From the NCBI RefSeq assembly GCF_002812725.1, contig NZ_NMUN01000010.1:1-64000 (forward strand): DNA of 64,000 nucleotides, read 5' to 3'. The notes below the pieces were generated by a model. The model had not been told where the DNA came from, did no database searches, and saw only the letters and a program-made list of their open reading frames with translations. The position numbers and the translations under genes are program-made. This document shows, one piece after another, positions 1-9,007 of the stretch (its first letter is position 1; each line of letters begins with the position of its first letter). Source of the DNA: Microbacterium sp. BR1 (lineage in GTDB: Bacteria > Actinomycetota > Actinomycetes > Actinomycetales > Microbacteriaceae).

Positions 1-574
1 GTTTCTGGAAACGAAGCGGAAATGCCGTGGCCGCGCTGCCCCTGATATCGGTTTGCATAGGGCCCGAGCCGTAGGGGTTTTTCTCGGTCGGCGAACGAAC
101 AAGGCGGAAAAGAAAAGCAAGAAGCTGGCCGAATCTTCAATTTTCCCGGCCAGAGCTTGATCGGCAGAGTCGCGACGTTTCGAGAGCTCGAGCGTGACAT
201 GGCCCGAGAATCCGGGGTCGATGAAAGCCCGCCGTCGAGTGGGTCAGCAGTCCGAGGCGACCGAGCGAGGACTTGCCCTCGAGTCGGGCGGCGACGTCGT
301 CGGGCAATGAGATGAGTTCGAAGGTGCTGCCCAGCACGAACTCCCCCGGGTGCAGGATGAACGGCTCATCGGGCGCCGTCTCGATCAGGTGCGTCAGCTC
401 GGGCTGATCCTCGGCCGGATCGATGAAGGGGTACTTGTGGTTGTCGAACAGCCGGAAGTACCGGTCTAGTCGCACATCGACGCTCGAGGGCTGCACCATC
501 TGCGGGTCGTAGGGCTCGAGCCCGATCCGTCGCGCGTCGAGTTCGAGCCTGATGTCACGATCCGAGAGCAGCAC
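1..574 (-). pseudogene. dcd: dCTP deaminase, frame broken by many 1-base insertions
   Basis: Deaminates dCTP to make dUTP (or dUMP in bifunctional forms) for dTMP synthesis. The N-terminal ~125 residues read cleanly from the GTG at 574 and contain the family segments [20 protein letters not shown]. After that the frame is lost. Translating around single extra bases recovers the rest of the family, including [13 protein letters not shown], then a stretch like NPYGSG, and NRYQGQRGPTASRSFQN near position 1. Extra bases sit mostly in homopolymers: AAA at 224-226, TTT at 178-180, AAATTTT around 138-144, and more up to position 1. The pattern looks like sequencing or assembly error at a contig edge rather than real decay. 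The start is probably leaderless: TAGGCT at 581-586 lies 6 nt before the GTG. The extreme C-terminus lies beyond the window. Confidence 0.85.
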
Positions 575-726
575 GGGCTCAGCCTACCGAGCCGACCGTG
601 TTCGCAATTCGGTCTGCGGATCTTGGACGCACCGGCGATCGACTCGCGTCGTCGAGACTGAATCGTGAACCAAGCGAACGCGGCACGGCCCGTTTGCTAG
701 GCTTACCAGGCGCCGCAAGGCGTTCC

Positions 727-800
727 GGGGATGTAGTTCAATGGCAGAACTTCAGCTTCCCAAGCTGATAGCGCGGGTTCGATTCCCGTCATCCCCTCCA
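727..800 (+). tRNA. tRNA-Gly (anticodon CCC)
   Basis: Cloverleaf folded by eye: the acceptor stem GGGGATG (727-733) pairs with CATCCCC (790-796). The anticodon stem TCAGC/GCTGA (752-756/764-768) holds loop TTCCCAA with anticodon CCC at 759-761. The T arm is CGGGTTCGATTCCCG. The discriminator is T797 and CCA is encoded at 798-800. It reads GGG glycine codons. Confidence 0.95.
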
Positions 801-848
801 ATGCCCCCACGTGCGACCAACGGTCGCGCGGGAGGGCATTCGCGTTTG
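800..848 (+). terminator. Hairpin terminator after tRNA-Gly
   Basis: Arms 800-818 and 822-840 form a 19-bp stem with two mismatches and one G-U pair around loop AAC, followed by CGCGTTTG. It starts at the last base of the tRNA CCA. It also lies between the tRNA and the convergent lipoprotein gene, so it may work in both directions. Confidence 0.75.
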
Positions 849-871
849 TGCCGCAGGAATCGACCGCAGGA

Positions 872-2584
872 CTAGCAGTTCGGCGGAACGGGGTTTCCGG
901 TCGGCGGCACACCCTGGATCTCGCCCCAGGCATAGCCGCTGACGGCCTCGCCGCCGAGGGTGCCGCTGTAGGAGAAGAGGCCCTCGTAGACCGCGCGGTT
1001 CAAGGCGTTGAGCTCTTGATCCGACGCGGTGGCGCTGAAGACGAGATCGGCCGCGGGGCGGGCCGATGAGCCGTCGAGCTGGACCTCGTACTCCAGGTGA
1101 TAGACGTAGCAGCTGTGCGGTGACGTCCAGGTGTTGGAGGTCGGCGTGATGTGGATTGCGCCCTGCGGCCAGTTGGCGGTGGGCTGCAACGTGCCGTTCG
1201 CCGACTGCGACGAACCGGCGCCGCCGAGCATCGCATAGTGCAGCTGTCCGACCTCCTGCTGCCCCGTCGTTGCGATCAGCATGCCCTGCAGGCTGTCGGG
1301 GAGTTGCACCGAGAACTCGGTCCACTCATACCCGTGGCCGACGACATACTGCGCCGCGTCGTTGTAGGTCTCGGTGAGGTTGTCGAAGAACAGCAGGCCT
1401 TCGGTACCGCTAGCGACGTACGTCGACCCGATCTGCACCGACCACTCCTCGACCTCGACCAGGGGCATCGAGTAGTAGTGCGACCCCTGACCGGTCATCG
1501 GGTCGCCGGTCGCCTCCAGGTATGCGCCGATGTCGCCGCCGTACTGGTTCATGATCGGCGTGCGCTGATCCGTGGTGGGGATCGCACCACCGGATGCGGG
1601 AAGGGGGTCCCCGTCGAACATCCACAGCGGGAAGAATCCGTTCGGACCGTACCCCCACTGGATGATGCCCGTGACGTCTTTCGCTCGGACCGACAGCGTC
1701 GTCCATTCCCGCGCGCTCGACCCGGCCATGCCTGTCTCGACCGAGACAGTCAGCTCGTAGACCGATCCCACGGCTCCGATGGCGCCCGACACCACGCTCA
1801 TGTCGACGATCTGCTCGGGATCGCCGGTGTCCTGTTGCTCGACATGGATGTTCCACGGCTGGTAACTGATTGTGGTGGGCACAGAGATGTCGGCAAGACC
1901 GTCGATCCCGCCGAACGTCGGACCCTGGTTGAGCGAAAGTCGGTTGAAGATCAGGCCCGACTCTTCCATCGTCAACCACAGCACCTGGAGCCCGGGGATC
2001 ACGGTGTTGCCCTGCGACATCAGCGCGATCGAATTGGTCGCACCCTGGCCGTCGACGAGGTGCCCGAAGAACTCGAACGACTGCGAGTCGTATTGCGGCA
2101 ACCCGGTCGAGAGGAACGACCGGAATCCCGTGCAGTCTTCACCCTGAGCCAACGCCGTCGTCGAGAATGCGGCGATGGAACCGAAATCCATGACCGGGAT
2201 GCCCGGATCGGTGCTGCTCGTCGGACACGCCGGCGGCACGGTGGGCGTAGGGGTGGGAGTGGGGGTCGGCGCCGGGGTTGGGGTCGGCGCTGGGGTCGGC
2301 TGGGGCATCGGCGCGCTGCCACCTCCGCCATTGCCTCCTCCCCGCGAGTTACCGCCCCGGGGGTGACCGGGATCCGTCGGAGGTGACGTGGGTGACGGCG
2401 ACGCGGTCGGTGTCGGTGAGGACGTGGGCGCGAGACCCTCGGTCGTCCCGGGTGCCGGCGTGGCGGTCGCCGATGGCGACGCTGTGAGGGCGGGGGCGGC
2501 GGTCGGTGCGCCGAAAGCGCAGGACGTCAGTCCCCCCACGGCCAGGACGGCAAGTAGGACTGCGGGGACGCGCGATGACCTCAC
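872..2584 (-). CDS. Lipoprotein with Pro/Thr-rich stalk and AttH/CrtC-like lipocalin domain
   Basis: Predicted lipid-anchored surface protein of 570 residues. GTG 2584 is preferred because it opens directly on a signal peptide (VRSSRVPAVLLAVLAVGG) with lipobox LTSC. The reading frame continues upstream to 2674, but that gives an implausible 30-residue extension. Residues ~25-120 are a Pro/Thr/Ser/Gly-rich stalk with PT repeats, typical of a cell-wall spacer. The globular part (~130-570) resembles the AttH/CrtC lipocalin-like family: a YYSMPLVEVEEWSVQIG segment followed by a short TEGLLFFD turn, and a C-terminal block YEGLFSYSGTLGGEAVSGY ahead of an acidic GEIQG. This resemblance is by eye and moderate. 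The ligand is unknown. CrtC proteins hydrate carotenoids, but no carotenoid genes lie nearby, so a lipid-binding role is equally possible. Confidence 0.6.
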   Translation of the reverse strand: MRSSRVPAVLLAVLAVGGLTSCAFGAPTAAPALTASPSATATPAPGTTEGLAPTSSPTPTASPSPTSPPTDPGHPRGGNSRGGGNGGGGSAPMPQPTPAPTPTPAPTPTPTPTPTVPPACPTSSTDPGIPVMDFGSIAAFSTTALAQGEDCTGFRSFLSTGLPQYDSQSFEFFGHLVDGQGATNSIALMSQGNTVIPGLQVLWLTMEESGLIFNRLSLNQGPTFGGIDGLADISVPTTISYQPWNIHVEQQDTGDPEQIVDMSVVSGAIGAVGSVYELTVSVETGMAGSSAREWTTLSVRAKDVTGIIQWGYGPNGFFPLWMFDGDPLPASGGAIPTTDQRTPIMNQYGGDIGAYLEATGDPMTGQGSHYYSMPLVEVEEWSVQIGSTYVASGTEGLLFFDNLTETYNDAAQYVVGHGYEWTEFSVQLPDSLQGMLIATTGQQEVGQLHYAMLGGAGSSQSANGTLQPTANWPQGAIHITPTSNTWTSPHSCYVYHLEYEVQLDGSSARPAADLVFSATASDQELNALNRAVYEGLFSYSGTLGGEAVSGYAWGEIQGVPPTGNPVPPNC

Positions 2585-2716
2585 GCCGAGAGTATTCCAC
2601 AGCGTCGCCGATCTCTTCGGCGAACAGGTTCTCCGCACAGCAGCCCCGCCCCGTGTCAGGCTGGTCCGCTTCATTCCGATGGGCGTTCCGCCTGAAGCGG
2701 CAGCGTCGAGCCGCGG

Positions 2717-3397
2717 TCAGAGCTTGATGAATCCGCGCGTCCGATGACCGACCGCGATGGACTCACCGCTCACGGTCCCGGACAGCGGGGAAAGCAGGAA
2801 CGTGACGAGCCTCGCTGTGTCGGCCGGAGTCGACTGACCGCTCCCGCCTGCGGGCACATCGGGTGAGGGATCGTCCGTCACGATCCCGGGATTCACGACG
2901 TTCACCGTGATGCCCGTTCCGGCCGCCTCATCCGCGAGGTGTTTGGCGGTGATGATCAGGGCGGCGTTCCTGACCGACCCGGCGATGTTCCCCGTCACGT
3001 ACGCGTTCTGCCCGCTGACACCGACGATGCGTCCGTACCCGCGATCGCGCATATGCCCGAGTGCGGCGTTGGCCACGCGCAGAAAGGTGAGCGCCTTTCC
3101 CTCGACGGCGTCCCGCACCTGCCCGGGATCGGAGTTCTTCGATGGATCCATCGTGCGTGCACTCGGCGCGGCGGCGACGACGACCCCGTCCAGCCGACCG
3201 TGGGTCTCGATGATCCGTGCGATCGCGGACTCCACCGACGTGTCGTCGGCCGCGTCCATGACGAGGCCGTCCGCCGCGCGCCGTGACGCGGCAACGGCTA
3301 TCGCGCCCTCCTCCGTCAGCTGTCGCACCACGGCGCTGCCGATGAGACCGTGGCCGCCGACGACGAGGATGACGCGGTCGCGAAGTTGCAGATCCAT
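2717..3397 (-). CDS. Short-chain dehydrogenase/reductase (SDR)
   Basis: NAD(P)-dependent oxidoreductase of 226 residues, slightly short for a classical SDR (~250). The nucleotide-binding motif is GGHGLIG near residue 14, followed by a VVVAAAPS segment where the NAG motif usually lies. The usual YxxxK is not obvious: the helix reads NAALIITAKHLADEA, with K kept and Tyr apparently replaced by Leu/Ile. It may therefore be a divergent or non-catalytic member. The C-terminus has the usual NPGIVTDD stretch. TACGGT at 3404-3409 lies exactly 6 nt before the ATG and no Shine-Dalgarno is present, so the mRNA is probably leaderless although the gene is only 21 nt behind MmgE/PrpD. Substrate unknown. Confidence 0.8.
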   Translation of the reverse strand: MDLQLRDRVILVVGGHGLIGSAVVRQLTEEGAIAVAASRRAADGLVMDAADDTSVESAIARIIETHGRLDGVVVAAAPSARTMDPSKNSDPGQVRDAVEGKALTFLRVANAALGHMRDRGYGRIVGVSGQNAYVTGNIAGSVRNAALIITAKHLADEAAGTGITVNVVNPGIVTDDPSPDVPAGGSGQSTPADTARLVTFLLSPLSGTVSGESIAVGHRTRGFIKL

Positions 3398-3418
3398 TCG
3401 GCTACCGTATCGCCCCGC

Positions 3419-4810
3419 TCACGCGGAATCCGTGCCGATCGCGGCGACCATGAGCTCGGCAGGCGACGAGGTCTGCGGCGCGCGCAGGGCCTCCCACACC
3501 GCACGCGCCCGCGTGCGTTCCGGCTCGGGCAGCTGGCCGATGCGGCGGGCCATGTCGGGCAGTGTGAACGCGGCCAGCGCCCCCTCGCCGTCGTCGCGAT
3601 GTTCGGAACCGTCGACCGTCGTAACGGTGACCGTGGCGAGTTGCGGATGGCGGGGGCTTCCGCCGTGCCTTGGGCGCGAATGGATCCGCGCCATGATCCC
3701 CTCCAGGCGAGGGTCCGCCAGAGCGGCGCTGAGCGATGTCTCCGTCAGCACCCGGTCGCCCGTGAGGAGGATCGCCGCGATCGCGAGCGGCCTGCTCAGA
3801 AATCCGCCCCCGTCCGCGAACGGACCCGTCGAATTGCACCCCGGATAGTCGTATCCGGCCTGCTCCAGCTCGATGTCGACGCGCGTCACGTCCTCCGGGC
3901 CCCACCCGCGACGCTCCCGGAGCGTCGCGAACGACTCGACGGCGAGCTGGTTCGCTCCGCAGGTGGCATGCTCCTTGTGGGTGACACCGAGCAACCCATC
4001 GACCTCGGGCGCGTCCGCGAGTTGATCGATCGTCCAGTCTTGGACGAAACTCGCGTAGAACCCGGCCTCTCCCTCGATCGCACGATCAGCGAAGTCGAGA
4101 TCCGAGCTCTCGGCGCTCTCGGCGAGCCGTGCCGCCGCGATCCCGAGCCGCGCGGCCAGCCCGGGTTGGACGCGCCACTCCGCGGACCCCGTACGCAGCG
4201 CCTGAAGCGTGCCCCCCGACGACCCGAGGGCGAACACCACCGCCGCCGCCGTCCGTCGCTCGTCTAACCGAAGGACCCGCGCTGCCGTCGCCGCGGCCGC
4301 CGCCGGTCCGAACATCGCCGTATTCCGCAGACCTCGCGCCGCCGTACGCGCCGCCACCGGTGCCGCGAGAGCCGCCATCACGCGGTATCCGGCCGCGATC
4401 GCATGGGTGAAGACCTCCCCGTCGGAGCCGCGCTCCTCACCGAGCGCGAGAGCGGTGGGGATGACGATCGCTCCCGGGTGCAGTAGAACCCCCGGGTGGG
4501 CGTCGTCCGTCAGGCGCGCGTGAATGAGGGTCGCGTTCACGAAGGCGGCATCTTCAGCCCCCACCCGACGACCCCCGAACAGCAATCCTGAGACACCGGA
4601 TGGCGCGGATCCTGCGAATCGCAGCATCGCGCGATACGAAGATGACGCTTCGCCGTTCGGTTCATCGCGGTGATAGGCGGACAGGCCCAGCGCCTGAACG
4701 ACCGCGTCCGTCACGACGACACCAACCTTGGCGAGTTCCGCATCGTCGAGGCTGCGACGGGTGGTCGCGAGGGACGCGACCTCACTCAGGATGTCGAGCG
4801 TGCGTGTCAT
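3419..4810 (-). CDS. MmgE/PrpD family protein (2-methylcitrate dehydratase-like)
   Basis: 463 residues, normal for the MmgE/PrpD superfamily, which includes 2-methylcitrate dehydratase, cis-aconitate decarboxylase and catabolic (de)hydratases. Family features visible are an all-helical N-terminal domain (residues ~1-260) with the HARLTDDAHPGVLLHPGA segment and a C-terminal alpha/beta domain. Start at 4810: GGGAGG lies 6-7 nt upstream, better than the ATG 7 codons earlier. No propionate-pathway partners (prpC, prpB) are nearby, so dehydration of a different hydroxy-acid or a decarboxylation in the local catabolic pathway is likelier. Divergent from the HtaA-like gene with only 41 nt between start codons. 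Confidence 0.85.
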   Translation of the reverse strand: MTRTLDILSEVASLATTRRSLDDAELAKVGVVVTDAVVQALGLSAYHRDEPNGEASSSYRAMLRFAGSAPSGVSGLLFGGRRVGAEDAAFVNATLIHARLTDDAHPGVLLHPGAIVIPTALALGEERGSDGEVFTHAIAAGYRVMAALAAPVAARTAARGLRNTAMFGPAAAAATAARVLRLDERRTAAAVVFALGSSGGTLQALRTGSAEWRVQPGLAARLGIAAARLAESAESSDLDFADRAIEGEAGFYASFVQDWTIDQLADAPEVDGLLGVTHKEHATCGANQLAVESFATLRERRGWGPEDVTRVDIELEQAGYDYPGCNSTGPFADGGGFLSRPLAIAAILLTGDRVLTETSLSAALADPRLEGIMARIHSRPRHGGSPRHPQLATVTVTTVDGSEHRDDGEGALAAFTLPDMARRIGQLPEPERTRARAVWEALRAPQTSSPAELMVAAIGTDSA

Positions 4811-4851
4811 CGTGTACCTCCCGGCGATCATGGCTACGGCGTCTGGGGATA

Positions 4852-5343
4852 ATGGATCTCGTGTCAGCGACCACGCACGATCCGGACTCGCCCGCCCCCC
4901 GGTCTCCCTGGGGCGAGCCAGGACCGCGGCGGCTCATCTGGGAGGTCAAGCCGAGCCTCATCGCGTACCTGCGGGCGATGCCCGACGCTGTCATCTCCGG
5001 CCCCCTCACCGAACACGGGTTCGAGTTCGACGCGTCCTGCGACGACGCGGGCGTGGTTCTCAGTCTCGGACGGATCCGAATGACGGCGCACGCGGGAGAG
5101 CTCGACATCGTGATCCGAGATCTCCGAGTCGTCCACGACGGACAGGCGGGCACTCTGTCGGCTCTCACGGCTATCGATTCCGAAGAACGACGCGATATCG
5201 CTCGTCTCGGGCCCGTCGACCACCACGGCGAGGCCGCCACGATCGCCGATGTGGCCCTCACCCACGAGGGTGTCGCGCTTTTCCGGGGCAACTACGCTCC
5301 GTACACCCGGATGGCGCCGTTGATCGTCGCTCCATCGAGCTAG
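4852..5343 (+). CDS. HtaA-like domain protein without signal peptide
   Basis: 163 residues. The pattern LIWEVKPSLIAYL near the N-terminus, then RIRMTAHAGELDIVIRDLRV and a GTLSALT strand, resembles the HtaA domain of corynebacterial heme-binding surface proteins. Unlike HtaA/HtaB there is no signal peptide, no membrane segment and no neighbouring hmuTUV. A single cytoplasmic HtaA-like domain between MmgE/PrpD and a dehydrogenase suggests a role other than heme capture, perhaps ligand binding. GGGG lies 5-8 nt before the ATG; a GTG at 4861 is an alternative start. The family call is by eye. Confidence 0.6.
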   Translation: MDLVSATTHDPDSPAPRSPWGEPGPRRLIWEVKPSLIAYLRAMPDAVISGPLTEHGFEFDASCDDAGVVLSLGRIRMTAHAGELDIVIRDLRVVHDGQAGTLSALTAIDSEERRDIARLGPVDHHGEAATIADVALTHEGVALFRGNYAPYTRMAPLIVAPSS

Positions 5344-5386
5344 GCCTGGCGAACCGGCCGCGATGCCCCGATCGAGGGCCCATCGG

Positions 5387-6337
5387 TCAACTCGTCGGCT
5401 CTGCGACCGCTGAGCTACGCGCACGGATGTGTACGCCATTGTCCGCTTCCAACGGCCGGATGATCTCGGTGTGGTCCGCGTCGGGCTCGATCTGGGCAGC
5501 AAGTCGCACCCACCACTCTTCTACGGCGCGACCGATCGGTGCGTCCATCCCCATCTCGTTGGCAAGATTCGTGGCGATTCCGATGTCTTTGGCGAGCAGC
5601 GCGGACGAGAAGCCCGAGTCGAACGCCCCGCTGAGCACGAAGCGGGGCATCTTGTTGTCGGTCGAACCGCTCCGACCGCTCGACACATTGATCGCGGCGT
5701 TCAGCACCTCCGGCTCGATCCCGAACCGGGCGCCCACGATCAGCGCTTCGTTCGTCGCCAGCAGGTGTGTCGCGGAGAGCAGGTTGTTCAGCGCCTTGGC
5801 CGCGTGACCTGCTCCCGTGGCGCCGACGTGGATGACCCGCGCACCGAGGTGTTCCAGGAGAGGGCGGGCGCGCTCGAGCGCGGCATCGTCACCGCCCACC
5901 ATGATCGTCAGCGTGCCCGCTCGTGCCCCGGTCACACCGCCCGAGACCGGCGCATCCATGAGCGTGATCCCCGACTCCGCGAGGGACGCACCGAGCGCCC
6001 GCGTCCGGCCGGGAGACGACGAGCTCATGTCGATCACGAAGTCGCAGGCGCGCTCCGCGCGAGGGACGCGGACGATCTCGGCGGCCACCGGATCGACGAC
6101 ATGACTTCCGGGAAGCAGCATGACGATCGTCGACGCAAGCCGTGCCAACGCAGCGATGCTCTCCGTCGTCGCGATCCCGGCCGCGTGGGCAGCCGCGCAC
6201 GCGCTGTCGTCGCGGTCGTAGCCACGGACGTCGTAACCGGCCGCGCGCAGACGGGTCGCCATGGGCAGACCCATGTTGCCGAGTCCGATCACGCCGATGA
6301 CCGAGGCGCCCGGCTCCGGCTGATTCTGGTCGGACAT
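5387..6337 (-). CDS. NAD(P)-dependent 3-hydroxyisobutyrate dehydrogenase-like enzyme
   Basis: Beta-hydroxyacid dehydrogenase of 316 residues, normal length. Rossmann motif GLGNMGLPMA lies near the N-terminus, the substrate segment DAPVSGG follows, and KALNN carries the catalytic lysine. It oxidises a beta-hydroxyacid to the semialdehyde or keto acid, or reduces the reverse. AAGGAG lies 7 nt before the ATG at 6337, which is preferred over upstream in-frame starts. It is the last gene after the ABC transporter (28 nt gap), so it probably acts on the imported compound or its product. The exact substrate cannot be read from sequence. Confidence 0.88.
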   Translation of the reverse strand: MSDQNQPEPGASVIGVIGLGNMGLPMATRLRAAGYDVRGYDRDDSACAAAHAAGIATTESIAALARLASTIVMLLPGSHVVDPVAAEIVRVPRAERACDFVIDMSSSSPGRTRALGASLAESGITLMDAPVSGGVTGARAGTLTIMVGGDDAALERARPLLEHLGARVIHVGATGAGHAAKALNNLLSATHLLATNEALIVGARFGIEPEVLNAAINVSSGRSGSTDNKMPRFVLSGAFDSGFSSALLAKDIGIATNLANEMGMDAPIGRAVEEWWVRLAAQIEPDADHTEIIRPLEADNGVHIRARSSAVAEPTS

Positions 6338-6365
6338 CAGCATGCTCCTTCTCGGATCGAAACGA

Positions 6366-7193
6366 TCACTGATCGACTCCGCGGATGAGGCGGGCGACAT
6401 GACCACGGATGTGGACGAATTTGGGATCTTCCTTGGTCGCGATCTGATCGCGGGGCATCGGCAGGTCCACGACGATGTCCTCCACCAGGGTCGCCGGTGG
6501 GCGACTGAGCACCAGAACGCGGTTGGCGAGGTAGACGCTCTCGTCGATGTCGTGCGTAACGAAAAGGATCGTCATCCCGAACTCGGCACGAAGCAGCAGA
6601 ACCAGGTCTTCGAGATCCGAGCGAGTCTGCGCGTCGACAGATGCGAATGGCTCGTCCATCAGCATCAGACGCGGACGATAGGCGAGAGCTCGCGCGATGG
6701 CGACGCGCTGCTGCATGCCTCCCGAGAGCTGCCACGGGTACTTGTCCTCGTGGCCGGACAGTCCGACGGCCTCGAGGCTCTGCTGGGCGATGTCGCGGCG
6801 CTCGCTCTTGCTGCCCACGCGATCGTTGAGCGGGAACAGCACGTTCTTGCGGATCGACTGCCAGGGCAGGAGCGACCGGCTGTAGTCCTGGAAGACCATG
6901 GCCATGCCGTCGGGAACGCCCGTGACCCGCTCGCCCTGGAGGCTCACCGAGCCCGACGTCGGTGCCAGCAGGCCCGACAGGATGCGGAGCATGGTGGTCT
7001 TCCCGGCGCCCGAGGGCCCGACGATGGAGACGAGCTCACCCTCATTGACCACGAACGAGAGGTCATCGATCGCGGTGTATGCGGTCTGGCCGGTCTGATA
7101 CACGTGGTGGATGTGGTCCACCTCGAGGATCGGTCTCGGCGTTGAGGCTGCCTTGTCAGCGGTCATCGCCCGGTTCCCTTCGGTTGTCGACAT
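6366..7193 (-). CDS. ABC transporter ATPase, SsuB/TauB type
   Basis: 275 residues. Walker [10 protein letters not shown] at ~59-67, signature LSGGMQQR, Walker B region LMLMDEPF followed by DAQTR, and a switch His in FVTHD. This is the nitrate/sulfonate/taurine subfamily. It energises the two upstream permeases. Several ATGs compete (7202 overlapping the permease stop as ATGA, 7199, 7193, 7166). 7193 is preferred for AGGTGG 9 nt upstream; 7166 also has GAAGGGA. Confidence 0.88.
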   Translation of the reverse strand: MSTTEGNRAMTADKAASTPRPILEVDHIHHVYQTGQTAYTAIDDLSFVVNEGELVSIVGPSGAGKTTMLRILSGLLAPTSGSVSLQGERVTGVPDGMAMVFQDYSRSLLPWQSIRKNVLFPLNDRVGSKSERRDIAQQSLEAVGLSGHEDKYPWQLSGGMQQRVAIARALAYRPRLMLMDEPFASVDAQTRSDLEDLVLLLRAEFGMTILFVTHDIDESVYLANRVLVLSRPPATLVEDIVVDLPMPRDQIATKEDPKFVHIRGHVARLIRGVDQ

Positions 7194-7198
7194 CGTCA

Positions 7199-8056
7199 TC
7201 ATCCACCTACCCTTGCCAGTCGATCCCACGCCAGCACGCGGCGCTCCACGGCCTCCATGACCGTGTTGAACACGAATCCGATGAGCGCGAGCACGACCAT
7301 CCAGGCCCACAGATCGCCCATCCGGAACTGCGTCTGCGCGATCACCAGCCGATATCCGATGCCGTTCGAGGCGAGCATCAATTCCGAAACGATCGCGGAC
7401 AGCAGCGCCACTGTGATGGCGATGCGCAGACCGGCGAAGATCTTCGGGAGTGCGGCCGGCAGCATCACGCGGAAGAACACCTTGAGCACGGGGACCCGGA
7501 ACGTCTTGCACATGTCCAACACGGTGCCGTGGATCGTGGACACACCCGCGGCGGTGTTGATGAGGACGAACCACATCACCGTGTACGCGATGAACGCGAG
7601 GCGCATGCCGTCTTCGCCACCGAAGATGATGATGAACAGGGGCAGCGTTGCGGTCGCCGGAATCGAACGGAGGAACTCGACGATCGGGTTGGTGAGGTCG
7701 CGCACGACCATCGAACGACCGATGACCGTTCCGGCGATGATTCCGACGATCGACCCCAGCGCGAAGCCGAGCAGGGCGCGTGAGACGGTGCCAGCGATGT
7801 CCACGGTCACAGCGGGCGTGAGGAAGAGAGTGTCGGGCGATCCCGAGAACAGGAGCGCGACCCCGGCGTCCCAGATGCGGCTCGGCGGCGGGAAGAAGAG
7901 GGACGGCCATGTCGTGGCCACCCATTCCCAAACGAGCACGAGCGCGACGACGGGCAGGACGGCGTAGGCGAACGACACGGCGGCCTTGCGCCAGCGGTTC
8001 TCGCCTGCCCGCCGCATCCGCGTGACGATGGCCGTGGTGTCTTCTGCGATGGTCAT
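7199..8056 (-). CDS. ABC transporter permease, SsuC/TauC type
   Basis: 285 residues with about six membrane segments and the binding-protein-dependent permease (EAA) loop around [19 protein letters not shown], where it contacts the ATPase. The start codon overlaps the stop of the preceding permease by one base (TGATG), so the two are translationally coupled. Two different permeases suggest a heterodimeric channel, whereas SsuC/TauC normally form homodimers. Confidence 0.88.
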   Translation of the reverse strand: MTIAEDTTAIVTRMRRAGENRWRKAAVSFAYAVLPVVALVLVWEWVATTWPSLFFPPPSRIWDAGVALLFSGSPDTLFLTPAVTVDIAGTVSRALLGFALGSIVGIIAGTVIGRSMVVRDLTNPIVEFLRSIPATATLPLFIIIFGGEDGMRLAFIAYTVMWFVLINTAAGVSTIHGTVLDMCKTFRVPVLKVFFRVMLPAALPKIFAGLRIAITVALLSAIVSELMLASNGIGYRLVIAQTQFRMGDLWAWMVVLALIGFVFNTVMEAVERRVLAWDRLARVGG

Positions 8057-8916
8057 CAGGCACCCCCTCTTGTGCGGCTCCAGGCGAAGTAACGACGCTC
8101 GAGCCAGCCGAGCAGCAAGTTGACCGCGAGCCCGAGCAGACCCGCGACGAGGATGCCGGCATAGACGAGTTCGACCTGGTCACCCAGGCCGCGCATCCGT
8201 CCGATGAACGACCCGAGCCCGCTGGTACCGCCCGCGATGAGCTCGATGGTGATGATGACGATCAACACGATCGACGACGAGATGCGAACTCCCGTTGCGA
8301 TCATGGGGCCCGCGCTGGGGACCACGATGCGGCGGGTGATCGCGAACGAACTGAGCCCGAAGCTCTTGCCCATCTCTTTCGCCTTGGGGTCGGTGCCGTG
8401 CACCCCGTAAATCGTGTTGAACAGGATCGGCCAGACGGCCGCGTAGACGGCGATGACGAGCTTCATCTCCAGACCCTGGCCGAGCACCAGGATCACCAGC
8501 GGGATGAGCGCGACCGGCGGCATGGGGCGGATCAGTTCGATGAGGGATCGCGAGGCGCGGTACCCGACATTGGAGAGTCCGAGTGCAACGCCCAGCGGGA
8601 CGGCGACGAGGATCGAGATGGCGAGCCCGAAGAACCACGTCGCGATCGTCGACCAGACGTCGCCGAGGAAGACCGGGTCTCCGAACAGTCCGACCATCGC
8701 GACGACGACCGACGAGAACGGAGGGAGGAACTTCTCGTTGACGAGCCCGAGTCGGCTGACGATCTCGAGGATCGCCACGAGGATGAGCATGCCGACGAGG
8801 CCGAGCACGAGACGGCGTCCGCTGCTGCGTCCTCCGGAACCGCCGCGGGTGCTCCGCCGCGGCGCGCGGACGGGTCGCGTGTCGATGGCGGGTTGATCGC
8901 GGGTCGCGATGGCCAT
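8056..8916 (-). CDS. ABC transporter permease, SsuC/TauC type
   Basis: 286 residues. A basic Arg-rich cytoplasmic N-terminus (~1-35) precedes about six membrane segments and an EAA loop around [21 protein letters not shown]. The start at 8916 has GAGAGGAG 5-10 nt upstream; the open frame further upstream is spurious low-complexity sequence. It is the first permease after the binding protein, from which a strong hairpin separates it. Confidence 0.87.
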   Translation of the reverse strand: MAIATRDQPAIDTRPVRAPRRSTRGGSGGRSSGRRLVLGLVGMLILVAILEIVSRLGLVNEKFLPPFSSVVVAMVGLFGDPVFLGDVWSTIATWFFGLAISILVAVPLGVALGLSNVGYRASRSLIELIRPMPPVALIPLVILVLGQGLEMKLVIAVYAAVWPILFNTIYGVHGTDPKAKEMGKSFGLSSFAITRRIVVPSAGPMIATGVRISSSIVLIVIITIELIAGGTSGLGSFIGRMRGLGDQVELVYAGILVAGLLGLAVNLLLGWLERRYFAWSRTRGGA

Positions 8917-8968
8917 TTCGACTCCTCTCGTGGTGTCACCGCGCGCCATTTCTCGGCGCACGGGGGAA

Positions 8969-9004
8969 ATCGCCAGCCCGGGCTCGGGTGCCCGGGCCGG
9001 CGAT
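8969..9004 (-). terminator. Intra-operon hairpin after the binding-protein gene
   Basis: Arms 8969-8983 and 8990-9004 pair over 15 bp with one mismatch around a 6-nt loop, starting 3 nt after the binding-protein stop. There is no U-tract. Such hairpins usually stabilise the upstream message or attenuate read-through, giving more binding protein than permease. Confidence 0.6.
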
Positions 9005-9007
9005 CGG

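Noticed and set aside
727..800. tRNA-Gly 3' end as an island attachment site
   Set aside because: No second copy of the tRNA 3' end was noticed in the window and there is no integrase.
1151..2386. Long plus-strand frame of 411 codons opposite the lipoprotein gene
   Set aside because: Arg-rich composition without recognisable motifs, no ribosome binding site, and exactly antisense to a gene with signal peptide and lipobox; a GC-rich shadow frame.
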